Of a DNA stretch of 64,000 bases, positions 16,631 through 24,011 are shown piece after piece. Within the stretch, counting starts at the first letter, position 1. The number at the start of each line of letters is the position of its first letter. The translations under genes and the position numbers were made by a program. Below the pieces are notes generated by a model. That model had not been told where the DNA came from and ran no database searches. It worked only from the letters and a program-made list of their open reading frames with translations. Origin of the DNA: Chryseobacterium sp. GVT01B (lineage in GTDB: Bacteria > Bacteroidota > Bacteroidia > Flavobacteriales > Weeksellaceae); NCBI RefSeq assembly GCF_019970045.1, contig NZ_JAHXYI010000003.1, forward strand, positions 653,764 to 717,763, read 5' to 3'.

Positions 16631-18064
16631 ATGAAAAAGATGAGGGCTTTTCTAATAGGAATTTTTACCGTATTCTGCGGATCTGCAGTCGCGAAAGCTC
16701 AGGATGTATACCTGTCGGTTCCTGACAATAATATTTTTAACCGAAGCGAATTTACCTCAGTACCTACAAGGGTAATGACGAACGCCAACAGAACAAACTG
16801 GGATTATGCCTTTTTGGGATTACTCCCAACAGCTCCTACATTTACCTCTGTTTCAGGACCAACTTTTACTCACTCTTCTTCATCATTTACTTTGCCCAGT
16901 TCCACTCTTCTGTGGCAGTTAGAAAGTATGGGCGGGCAGCTGCCATATACCGGACTAACAGGTTATTTACCAGGTTTTCAGTCGTTCAGTACAAGTGCTA
17001 TAAGATGGTTTGAACCGCCATCACTCAGTATCGGGGGCGGATTCAACCGGGGAAATATCAATTTTACATTTAAAATTCCTGCCTCACAATTTACTGCCAA
17101 TGCCTTCCGGGCCGGGAATTACTCCATGGATATAACTCAGAATTATAATGACTTCACACCACATAATTTTAAAACAATTTTAGTCATTCCTCCATCTATG
17201 CGATGGGTTGCAAACTCTTTAACAAAATACATAGAAATATCTTCTTTGAATGACTACCGTAATACTAGCACGCGGGTGTGGGATTTGGGCAATACGGAAA
17301 TCGCGCATACGGTTGATTTTAATTTTTGGGCGAAAGCTGCTTCCACAAACATTCAGTTCACTTCTTCTAAAGGTGTTCCGGGAACCAGAAATATAGCAAG
17401 CATTAAATTGGGTAGTAATGGATCTGCACTTACCACCAAAACCTTATCTGCCGATTTTCAGAATTTTTCCGCTGCTAATTTCAGTGTTGTAGCGGGAAAC
17501 AGAAACAACTTCATTCCGGAGCTTTCAGTGTCTGCGGATGATTTTAAAAACCTTTTTTTTGAAGCCGGAACTTATACGTTTGAATTGAACTTCAATGCCA
17601 GAAGTACAGATAACTCAATTAACAGTTTGCAAAATACGGCTGTTCAGCTAAAGGTGCTTCCTCTGTCGGAGATCACCATCCCAAGTTCCGGGCGCAATGT
17701 AAACTTTAATTTTAATACCGCTGCCCATTACACCGATGGTCAGTCACAAATGATTCCCAACCAAATTATGTTGTCTAATAATGAAAATTTTGAACTCTAT
17801 GTAAAATCGGATGAAAATTATTTCAAGAAAGGTGGTTTGCAGACCAATATCAATTCAAATATTTTACAAATTGGCGTAGATGGAAGTTCTGTAAATGCTC
17901 CCTTATCCAAAACGCCTCAAAAAATACTCTTTAACGGAGCTCCGGTTTTGGATCGGGGACTGAACGTAAGATATACCATATCACCTGCGGGTGCCCAAAG
18001 TTTGGTAGGTAAGGAAAATACCACTTACTCTATCAATGTTTACTATAGCTTTACAGCAATTTAA
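16631..18064 (+). CDS. Two-domain tip-adhesin-like secreted protein
   Basis: 477 residues with a signal peptide ending at VAKAQD. Residues 25 to about 345 form a long beta-rich region I cannot assign. The last ~130 residues match the small subunits: VNFNFNTAAHYTDGQ against VDFNYGSTKDYNSSK, then ENFELYVKSDENYF against KNFDVKVKSEGAHF, and the final strand TTYSINVYYSFTAI against GTYTQKITYTATAL. This is the FimH-like plan, a receptor-type domain followed by a pilin domain. It starts 10 bp after the barrel gene and is the last gene of the assembly operon. Adhesive function and ligand are inferred or unknown. Confidence 0.65.
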   Translation: MKKMRAFLIGIFTVFCGSAVAKAQDVYLSVPDNNIFNRSEFTSVPTRVMTNANRTNWDYAFLGLLPTAPTFTSVSGPTFTHSSSSFTLPSSTLLWQLESMGGQLPYTGLTGYLPGFQSFSTSAIRWFEPPSLSIGGGFNRGNINFTFKIPASQFTANAFRAGNYSMDITQNYNDFTPHNFKTILVIPPSMRWVANSLTKYIEISSLNDYRNTSTRVWDLGNTEIAHTVDFNFWAKAASTNIQFTSSKGVPGTRNIASIKLGSNGSALTTKTLSADFQNFSAANFSVVAGNRNNFIPELSVSADDFKNLFFEAGTYTFELNFNARSTDNSINSLQNTAVQLKVLPLSEITIPSSGRNVNFNFNTAAHYTDGQSQMIPNQIMLSNNENFELYVKSDENYFKKGGLQTNINSNILQIGVDGSSVNAPLSKTPQKILFNGAPVLDRGLNVRYTISPAGAQSLVGKENTTYSINVYYSFTAI

Positions 18065-18541
18065 CAGTACTTTCTGAAATAGTTCCTTATGAACCACTTT
18101 AATAGCAATAATCAATTGCCAATCAGTACGATATTGATAAATTAACGGCATTAGAAAATTCAGAAGCTGTTTGAATTAAATTTTATTCGTTTGCAATGAC
18201 AATATAAGTATTGGCATTTTCTGTTTTTCTTTCATAGTCTTAGAAATACCATCTGGTATTAAGAGTCCAGAAGATGATTTTCGCAACAATTTAGCGCTTT
18301 TCATGAATTTAAACTTTGCCTTTTGTGCATCTGGATTTTAGTAAGATAAAATATGGGATTTACTTGAAATAGTAAATCCCATTTGATTTTTTTCCTACTA
18401 ATATGATATTTTTTATAACTTGCCAGCTTCTGGAGAAAGGCTTGAACTGGATGTTTTATTCATGTTTAAATAATAAACCCTTTCTGCCTTTTTTCAAAAA
18501 AAATAATTCAAAAAGCTTCTAAAACATTTGATACTGAATTT
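18065..18541. other. Intergenic region between tip protein and kinase gene
   Basis: 477 bp with no well-supported gene. A 42-codon antisense ORF (18176-18304) has no recognisable features. The only clear element is the strong hairpin at 18353-18382. A leader or promoter for the kinase gene should lie in 18394-18541, but I see no exact TAnnTTTG match there. Confidence 0.5.
18353..18393 (+). terminator. Strong hairpin terminator between tip protein and kinase
   Basis: ATGGGATTTACT (18353-18364) pairs perfectly with 18371-18382 around a 6-base loop, followed by a T-rich run. It lies 289 bp downstream of the tip-protein stop and separates the assembly genes from the regulatory pair. Confidence 0.8.
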
Positions 18542-19276
18542 ATGACTGATTTTATCAACGAACTCCAATTAAAAATCGAAAGACTGGAAGACGAAATCAA
18601 TTTCAAGAACGGACTGATCTCGATATTGTCTCATGACTCAAAAGAGCTGTTTGGAACTTTTCTGTGGCTTATAGAAGAGCTGGAGCAAAAGACTTTAAGT
18701 GAGGAAGATTTTTTTAAGTTGTTGCCGCAGGTAAAACGTGATGCCCAGAAGAATCTGCAAACTACCCAGGATAGCATTGCCTGGCTAAAAACACAATATG
18801 GGGAATTTAAGATTAAGCCCGTTAAAATCATGGTGATGGATCTTTTTCACTATTTAGAAGAAAAATACGCTGCTAAATTAAACGAAAAAAACATTAAATT
18901 TTATTTTAAAGGAGATCACAATGCATTTCTTACAAGCGATCGCATGTTGCTCGAATATGTTTTAGACAAAATTTTTAACAATGCGGTAAAATACACTTTT
19001 CCGGGGCAAGATATTTATTTACAATCGATTACAGAGGATGATGAGGTTATACTTTCTGTGATTGATTTCGGAACAGGAATACATGAGAAGTATTTACCTA
19101 CGATCTACAATCATGGTAATCCCATATTCCTGGGAACTGCAGGCGAGAAAGGAGTTGGATTAAGTTTGAAAATTGTAAAAAATTTTATATCCTTGCTTAA
19201 CGGAAACATCCAAATCATTTCCACTGAAAATAAAGGCACTACGGTTTCCCTTTTTTTACATAAATTTATAGAATGA
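18542..19276 (+). CDS. Soluble sensor histidine kinase
   Basis: 244 residues with no membrane span or signal peptide, so cytoplasmic. The H-box is ILSHDSKELFGTF (His31), the N-box IFNNAVKYT (Asn147), the G1 box DFGTGI (175-180) and the G2 box GEKGVGLSL (201-209). A short coiled coil (residues about 5-22) precedes the H-box; there is no recognisable sensor domain. It overlaps the response-regulator gene by 4 bp, which indicates a two-component pair. It would need a partner protein or a soluble signal to sense. Position suggests control of the fibre cluster; this is inference. Confidence 0.85.
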   Translation: MTDFINELQLKIERLEDEINFKNGLISILSHDSKELFGTFLWLIEELEQKTLSEEDFFKLLPQVKRDAQKNLQTTQDSIAWLKTQYGEFKIKPVKIMVMDLFHYLEEKYAAKLNEKNIKFYFKGDHNAFLTSDRMLLEYVLDKIFNNAVKYTFPGQDIYLQSITEDDEVILSVIDFGTGIHEKYLPTIYNHGNPIFLGTAGEKGVGLSLKIVKNFISLLNGNIQIISTENKGTTVSLFLHKFIE

Positions 19277-19920
19277 TGGGTTTAAAAGCAAACATTCGCA
19301 TTGTTGTAGCAGATGATCATGGTATCGTCCGGATGGGTTTGATACAAACAATCAAACGATTCAAGCCAGACGCCATAATTTCAGAAGTAGAGGATTATAA
19401 ATCGCTGTACAATTTAATTCTGAAAGAAGAATTTGATCTGGCAATTATGGACGTTAATATGCCTAATGGTACTGTTCAGGAAGCAATAGATTATATAAAA
19501 ATTCATCAACCTGCATTAAAAACTCTGATATTTTCTTCACAGGATGAAGAGTTGTATGGGATGCGTTATCTGAAAATGGGTGCTGGTGGCTATCTCAGTA
19601 AGCTAAGTTCCACTGAAGTCATTGAAACTGCATTAACGGCAATGCTTAGTAAGGGACGATATATCAGTGATAATATAAAAGAAGCAATTCTTTTAGAATC
19701 ATTAAATGGCACGGCCAAAAGTTCTCCCTTTGAAGCGTTATCAGACCGCGAATTGCAAATTGCCAATAAGCTTGCAGAAGGTCTTCCCCTCAAAGAAATT
19801 TCTAATCAGCTGAATCTCCATTCATCGACGATCAGCACTTACAAAATCAGGTTGTTTGAGAAACTGAAAATACGATCTATACCCGAATTGGTGGAGATTC
19901 TCAGGCTGTATAATCAGTAA
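19273..19920 (+). CDS. NarL/LuxR-type response regulator
   Basis: 215 residues. The receiver domain (about 8-130) has the acidic pair Asp14/Asp15 and the phospho-acceptor Asp60 in LAIMDVNMPNG. The C-terminal LuxR helix-turn-helix (about 150-212) reads LSDRELQIANKLAEG and later STISTYKIRLFEKL. It starts inside the last codons of the kinase gene (ATGA overlap). NarL-type regulators bind short paired boxes, so the GTAGTG/CACTAC repeats upstream of the two subunit genes are reasonable targets, though untested. Confidence 0.88.
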   Translation: MMGLKANIRIVVADDHGIVRMGLIQTIKRFKPDAIISEVEDYKSLYNLILKEEFDLAIMDVNMPNGTVQEAIDYIKIHQPALKTLIFSSQDEELYGMRYLKMGAGGYLSKLSSTEVIETALTAMLSKGRYISDNIKEAILLESLNGTAKSSPFEALSDRELQIANKLAEGLPLKEISNQLNLHSSTISTYKIRLFEKLKIRSIPELVEILRLYNQ

Positions 19921-20383
19921 ATATTTTATTATAAAATTTTGATTATGATTCAATGAAATTCTTGCAGCAAGGAAAATTGTAATATCTAATGCCAAAACAT
20001 CTGGCTTATTTTGTAATCAAGAATAAAATAAACGGCGTCAACTAGAAAAGTTGCGTCGTTTGGTTTTTGGTGACCAAGACGAGCATATCTTAAAACACTT
20101 TTATAGATGATTTACTTCATTTAAGCCAAATTAAAAACGACTTACAAATCACGTTTTTATCAAATAATTTTTTTTGAAATCGTAAAATTATTTTATTGAA
20201 ATTTATCATTTACATATTTAAAGCAAATAACCTTGGATGGTTTCGTCGTTAAATGACATTGTTTATCTTTTGTACCAACTAATGGTGACAACGTTAAATA
20301 ATTTCATTTTTTTATTTAATATATGAAAGCATACATTGTTGATGCTGACATTAACAAATAAACACAGTATTATTTATAGAAAA
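19921..20383. other. Intergenic region with tRNA 3'-end remnant
   Basis: 463 bp between convergent genes. Apart from the tRNA-end remnant at 20031-20075, the stretch is AT-rich and I see no gene in it. Confidence 0.5.
20031..20075 (-). repeat. Partial copy of tRNA-Arg 3' end with terminator
   Basis: Read on the minus strand this is the tail of a tRNA acceptor stem plus CCA (GGTCACCA, complement of 20068-20075), followed by a hairpin (20049-20060 with 20031-20043) and a T-run. The same order, with the same spacing between hairpin and CCA and similar hairpin sequence, follows the intact tRNA-Arg at 22083-22134. The two copies are in direct orientation 2.06 kb apart and enclose the HxlR/NmrA pair, as attachment-site repeats would. 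Confidence 0.5.
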
Positions 20384-20800
20384 TTATCGACCCATTTGTT
20401 CTATATAATTTGCCCGAGCATTATTAAGTTCATTGCTGTGACGGGCAATCCATAGCCAAAGCGGAGTAACTTGAAGCAATAAACCTCGGCCTAAAGATGT
20501 TAATTCATATTCCACCTTCGGTGGCACTTCTGGATAAACTGTTCTTAAAATGAGACCATCTCTTTCCAATTCGCGGAGACATTTCGTCAACATTTTTTGA
20601 CTGATTCCGTTAATGTGCTTCTCCAAATTTGAAAATCGCATCTTCCCATCTATTCCAAGAGCATGAATTACGAAAAGTGACCATTTATTGCCAACATGAT
20701 TCAGTATGTCATGTTTAAGCTCATCCTGATCTTTATTCAGTACTTTACAAATATCATCCCAGGCTTTTACTATTTCAGCATCTGTCATTAATCTGTCCAT
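20384..20800 (-). CDS. HxlR-family transcriptional regulator
   Basis: 138 residues with the HxlR/MarR-like winged helix: GNKWSLFVIHALG, then MRFSNLEKHINGISQKMLTK and the wing PEVPPKVEYELTSLGRGL. Regulators of this family often respond to electrophiles or quinones and control a divergent oxidoreductase; here the divergent neighbour is an NmrA-like reductase. An 18-bp palindrome in the shared upstream region (20945-20962) is a good operator candidate. No conserved sensor cysteine can be named with confidence; one cysteine lies near residue 18 and one in the MLTKCLRELE helix. Confidence 0.88.
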   Translation of the reverse strand: MDRLMTDAEIVKAWDDICKVLNKDQDELKHDILNHVGNKWSLFVIHALGIDGKMRFSNLEKHINGISQKMLTKCLRELERDGLILRTVYPEVPPKVEYELTSLGRGLLLQVTPLWLWIARHSNELNNARANYIEQMGR

Positions 20801-20944
20801 ATTTATAATTTATGTGCTTATTGCTTATTTAAAGATAAATCTTTCTAAGTAAAAAACTCATTTTAAACAATAAATTTTAAGGTTACTGATCTCAGAAAAT
20901 TTTTTTTGAACTTTATTGAAAATAATTTAATTAGAAATCAAAAA

Positions 20945-20962
20945 ACTAACCTATAGGTAAGT
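20945..20962. promoter_or_regulatory. Palindromic operator candidate between hxlR-type and nmrA-type genes
   Basis: ACTAACCTATAGGTAAGT is an 18-bp palindrome with a single mismatched pair, centred on a perfect ACCTATAGGT. It lies 145 bp from the regulator start and 113 bp from the reductase ATG. Size, symmetry and place between divergent genes fit an HxlR dimer site. Confidence 0.6.
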
Positions 20963-21074
20963 GGCTAACAGCCAGGTGTCTTATTGCTTTCATAATCTGA
21001 ACGCAATAACTTTGCTCAAGGAAATGAACAAACCTCTACAATGTCGGGATTCAAATACATTAAATTATTTTAAA

Positions 21075-22007
21075 ATGGAAAATAAGTCAATTTTAATTTT
21101 AGGAGCAGGTGAATTAGGGATGCCTGTCATCCGCAATATCGCAAAAAAAGCTAAAAACTATATCAACGTAAGAGTGACTGTTTTACTGAGAGAAGCAACA
21201 ATTCACTCTGAAGATGAGGATAAGAAAAAGAATATTACAGAGCTCAAGGAATTAGGTGTGGAACTGCTCGCAGGGGATCTGTCCGCTCCGTCTCTGGAAC
21301 TTATTGCTATTTTCAAAAACTATGATGCTGTTGTTTCATGTACGGGCTATGGAACCGGTGCAGGAGGTTTTCAGCTGAAGTTGGCCAATGCTGTGCTTGA
21401 TGCTGGCGTTAAAAGATATTTTCCTTGGCAGTTCGGAGTTGATTTTGAGCTGATAGGACGAGGCAGTGCCCAGGATCTGTTTGATGAACAGCTTGATGTA
21501 AGAAAACTTCTTAGATCACAAAATACTACAAAGTGGATCATTATTTCCACGGGTATGTTTACCAGCTATCTATTTGAACCATTTTTTGGTATTTTAGATT
21601 TAGAGAAAAAATCGATCAATGCCATTGGCGGGTGGGATACTGCGGTTACCCTAACGACACCTGATGATATTGGAAGACTTACCGCTGAGATATTCTTCAC
21701 AGAACCAGAGATTGAAAATGAGATCGTCTATATTGCAGGTGATACCATCACCTACGGAGATTTGGCTGACATTGCAGAATCATTGTCAGGACAAAAGTAT
21801 AAGCGTAGACTTTCAGACATCAATGAAATAACCAATGATCTTAAAAATGATCCCGCCAATTTCGTTAAAAAATACCGTTCCATATTCGGAGCAGGAAGAG
21901 GTGTTTCCTGGTCATTAGAAAAGACATTTAATGGCAAAAACAGAATTCCGACAACCTCTGCCAAGCAATGGGCAAAAGATAATATTGACTGGGAATCTTA
22001 TCAATAG
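21075..22007 (+). CDS. NmrA-like NAD(P)-binding reductase (isoflavone/aromatic-alcohol reductase type)
   Basis: 310 residues from the ATG at 21075; the frame is open from a GTG at 20961, but that start would lie on the operator palindrome and adds residues without homology. The N-terminus ENKSILILGAGELGMPVIRN is an NAD(P)-binding GxGxxG Rossmann start. The middle (VVSCTGYGTGAGGFQLKLAN and RYFPWQFGVDFE) is typical of NmrA/isoflavone reductase-like proteins. It probably reduces a small aromatic or quinone-like compound, or acts as a redox-sensing protein. Divergent from the HxlR gene, which likely controls it. Confidence 0.8.
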   Translation: MENKSILILGAGELGMPVIRNIAKKAKNYINVRVTVLLREATIHSEDEDKKKNITELKELGVELLAGDLSAPSLELIAIFKNYDAVVSCTGYGTGAGGFQLKLANAVLDAGVKRYFPWQFGVDFELIGRGSAQDLFDEQLDVRKLLRSQNTTKWIIISTGMFTSYLFEPFFGILDLEKKSINAIGGWDTAVTLTTPDDIGRLTAEIFFTEPEIENEIVYIAGDTITYGDLADIAESLSGQKYKRRLSDINEITNDLKNDPANFVKKYRSIFGAGRGVSWSLEKTFNGKNRIPTTSAKQWAKDNIDWESYQ

Positions 22008-22082
22008 TAAATAACTTGTTAGCACATTACTTAAAAGTATTTTATAAACCCTGCAAGTATAATGCTATTAAGAATATACAGA

Positions 22083-22120
22083 TAAAAAATGGCGCTACTT
22101 GTCATAAAGTGGCGCCATTT
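22083..22120 (-). terminator. Terminator downstream of tRNA-Arg
   Basis: A near-perfect 13-bp stem (22108-22120 with 22087-22099) begins seven bases after the CCA end and is followed on the minus strand by a T-run (A-run at 22084-22089). It can also stop transcription from the reductase gene on the plus strand. Confidence 0.8.
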
Positions 22121-22126
22121 GGCTTT

Positions 22127-22203
22127 TGGTGACCTCGACAGGATTCAAACCTGTAACCTTCTGAGCCGTAATCAGATGCGCTATTCAGTTGCGCCACGAG
22201 GCC
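22127..22203 (-). tRNA. tRNA-Arg (anticodon ACG)
   Basis: 77 nt on the minus strand, with CCA encoded. The 7-bp acceptor stem (GGCCTCG with CGAGGTC) closes with one G-U pair. The anticodon arm TCTGA-TTACGGC-TCAGA gives the anticodon ACG, reading CGN arginine codons after inosine modification. The T arm is ACAGG-TTTGAAT-CCTGT. A -7 box (22232-22239) upstream and a hairpin terminator downstream make it a single-gene unit. Confidence 0.95.
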
Positions 22204-22231
22204 TTGTGTTATCTTGTTGTTTAAAGGTTTG

Positions 22232-22239
22232 CAAATATA
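22232..22239 (-). promoter_or_regulatory. -7 promoter element of tRNA-Arg
   Basis: On the minus strand this reads TATATTTG, an exact TAnnTTTG match, 28 bp upstream of the tRNA 5' end. Confidence 0.5.
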
Positions 22240-22263
22240 GCACTTTTTTCCGTTCTTTGAAAG

Positions 22264-23310
22264 ATGAAACAAAGAATTTTACTTTTATTTACGGTTTTTG
22301 CGCTAACAGCTTGTAAAAGAGAATCAAAAATTTCGTCCTCAGATTGGACCAATATATCTGCCCGTACCCAATTTAAGGAACATGATGGTACCTTGGAGCT
22401 AAAATCGGGGAATTTTACTTATAATTTTAAGCAAAATCAAACTCCATTCAAGAAAATTATCCTGTTGAATGCGATTATGGCAGGGTATATTTCAGAGCTT
22501 GGAGCAGAAAATTTAATCATTGGGGTATCAAGTCCGGAGTATATCTATTCAGATAAAATTCAGAATCTGCTTAAAGAAGGGAAAATCCAGAACGTAGGAA
22601 GCGAGCAGAAATATGATATAGAGAAGATTATCTCTATGAAGCCGGATGCTATTTTTACGAATCACATTGCCAGCTTTGACAATACTTATGAGCTTTTGAA
22701 AAATAATGGCATTCAGGTGATATTTCTGGATGAATATATGGAGCAGAAGCCTTTGGAAAAAACTGCTTATATTAAAATTTTCGGAGAATTTTTAGGAAAA
22801 GAAAAAGAAGCAGAAACAAAATACCAGGAAGTAGAAAAAAATTATAGTGAACTGAAAAAACTAGCGTCAACTGCCAAAGAAAAACCAGTTGTTCTTGCCA
22901 ATGAAATGTATGGAGACGTATGGTATCTTCCAGGTGGAAATACCTCTGTTGCTCATTATATTTCAGATGCCAATGCCAATTATGTCATGAAGGACAACAA
23001 AGATGAAAAAGCATTGACGATGAGCTTTGAAGAAGTATATGCCAAAGCAGGAGGTGTTCAGTATTGGGTGAACGCAGGAAGCCATACTTCAAAAAAAGAA
23101 ATGCTGGGCATGAATCCTTTCTATGGAAAACTTGATGTATTCAATAAAGGAAAAATTTACACCATAGCAGGAAAAGAAAAACTAAAAGCCAATGATTTCT
23201 TCGAAAGTGGAGTGGTAAGAGCAGATTTGATCCTTAAAGATTACATTAAGATCTTCCATCCTGAACTTTTACCGGATTATCAGCTTACTTACATGAAAGA
23301 ATTGCAGTAA
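22264..23310 (+). CDS. ABC transporter substrate-binding lipoprotein (BtuF/FecB-like)
   Basis: 348 residues with a lipoprotein signal peptide (FALTACKRE, lipid-modified Cys17). The body is a class III periplasmic-binding fold: AENLIIGVSSPEYI, KIISMKPDAIFTNH, then KPVVLANEMYGDVWYLPGGN. This fold binds cobalamin, haem or ferric chelates. Anchored in a membrane facing the periplasm, it would hand its ligand to an ABC importer, but no permease or ATPase gene is next to it. The ligand cannot be read from the sequence. Confidence 0.8.
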   Translation: MKQRILLLFTVFALTACKRESKISSSDWTNISARTQFKEHDGTLELKSGNFTYNFKQNQTPFKKIILLNAIMAGYISELGAENLIIGVSSPEYIYSDKIQNLLKEGKIQNVGSEQKYDIEKIISMKPDAIFTNHIASFDNTYELLKNNGIQVIFLDEYMEQKPLEKTAYIKIFGEFLGKEKEAETKYQEVEKNYSELKKLASTAKEKPVVLANEMYGDVWYLPGGNTSVAHYISDANANYVMKDNKDEKALTMSFEEVYAKAGGVQYWVNAGSHTSKKEMLGMNPFYGKLDVFNKGKIYTIAGKEKLKANDFFESGVVRADLILKDYIKIFHPELLPDYQLTYMKELQ

Positions 23311-23333
23311 CTCGTACTATTTGCTTATTTTTG
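23302..23333 (+). promoter_or_regulatory. Promoter of mtgA
   Basis: TTG (23302-23304) and TATTTTTG (23326-23333), 21 bp apart, match the Bacteroidota consensus. The predicted start of transcription near 23339 lies downstream of the TTG codon at 23321, which supports the ATG at 23354 as the real mtgA start. Confidence 0.55.
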
Positions 23334-23353
23334 CCTTTCCTTTTTATAAAGTT

Positions 23354-23998
23354 ATGTGGAAAAAAATTAAACAGCTTATCTTCATCATTCTTGTTCTGAA
23401 TGTAGTTTTTATTATCTGGGGCAGATTCTTTAATCCGCCAATTACCCTTACCCAGATAGGAGGCCTTTTTGAATACGGCAAACTGCACAGGGATTATATT
23501 TCCTATGACGAAATGGGAAGCAATGTGAAAAAAGCCGTAATCGCGTCTGAAGACCAGAAATTCTTTGATCATGACGGTTTCGATTATACAGCCATCGAAA
23601 AAGCGATGAAATATAATGAGAAAGGCAAAAAAATAAGAGGAGGAAGTACCATTTCCCAGCAGACAGCAAAAAATATATTTCTTTGGCAGGGAAGAAGTTG
23701 GGTGAGAAAAGGATTGGAAGCGGTCTACACTTTCATTATTGAAAAAGTGTGGAGCAAAGACATTATTCTTGAAAGATACCTAAATTCTATTGAAATGGGA
23801 CAAGGTGTATTTGGAGTGGAAGCTGCGGCTCAGTATTATTTTGGAAAATCATCCAAGGACTTAAGTGCTTCAGATGCAGCCTGGATTGCTGCAGTATTGC
23901 CTAATCCGAAAAAATATGACCCTAAAAATCCATCTCCTTATTTAAGGAAGAAACATAATTGGATCATGAGACAGATGAGGAATGTGAGTTTGAAATAG
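23354..23998 (+). CDS. mtgA: Monofunctional peptidoglycan glycosyltransferase
   Basis: 214 residues from the ATG at 23354. One N-terminal membrane anchor (about residues 7-23) is followed by a GT51 domain. The catalytic motif ASEDQKFFDHDGFD carries Glu66, and GGSTISQQTAKNIFL and NSIEMGQGVFG are the other GT51 signatures. There is no transpeptidase domain. The enzyme polymerises lipid II into glycan strands on the periplasmic side of the inner membrane. The predicted promoter at 23302-23333 excludes the upstream TTG start. Confidence 0.93.
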   Translation: MWKKIKQLIFIILVLNVVFIIWGRFFNPPITLTQIGGLFEYGKLHRDYISYDEMGSNVKKAVIASEDQKFFDHDGFDYTAIEKAMKYNEKGKKIRGGSTISQQTAKNIFLWQGRSWVRKGLEAVYTFIIEKVWSKDIILERYLNSIEMGQGVFGVEAAAQYYFGKSSKDLSASDAAWIAAVLPNPKKYDPKNPSPYLRKKHNWIMRQMRNVSLK

Positions 23999-24006
23999 TA
24001 TCTTTG
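23999..24006 (+). promoter_or_regulatory. -7 element immediately upstream of the COG4389 gene
   Basis: TATCTTTG (TAnnTTTG) ends 5 bp before the ATG at 24012. If used, transcription would begin at or next to the start codon, giving a leaderless mRNA. No TTG is found at the proper -33 distance. Confidence 0.35.
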
Positions 24007-24011
24007 TACTA

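Noticed and set aside
18176..18304. 42-codon antisense ORF between the tip protein and the kinase
   Set aside because: No recognisable domain or signal, and such short ORFs are expected by chance in AT-rich DNA.
20276..20295. A third TGGTGAC match near 20283, possibly another tRNA end
   Set aside because: No hairpin, T-run or acceptor-stem context; most likely chance.
20961..21074. GTG start extending the NmrA-like protein by 38 residues
   Set aside because: It overlaps the operator palindrome, and the extra residues precede the Rossmann start without homology.
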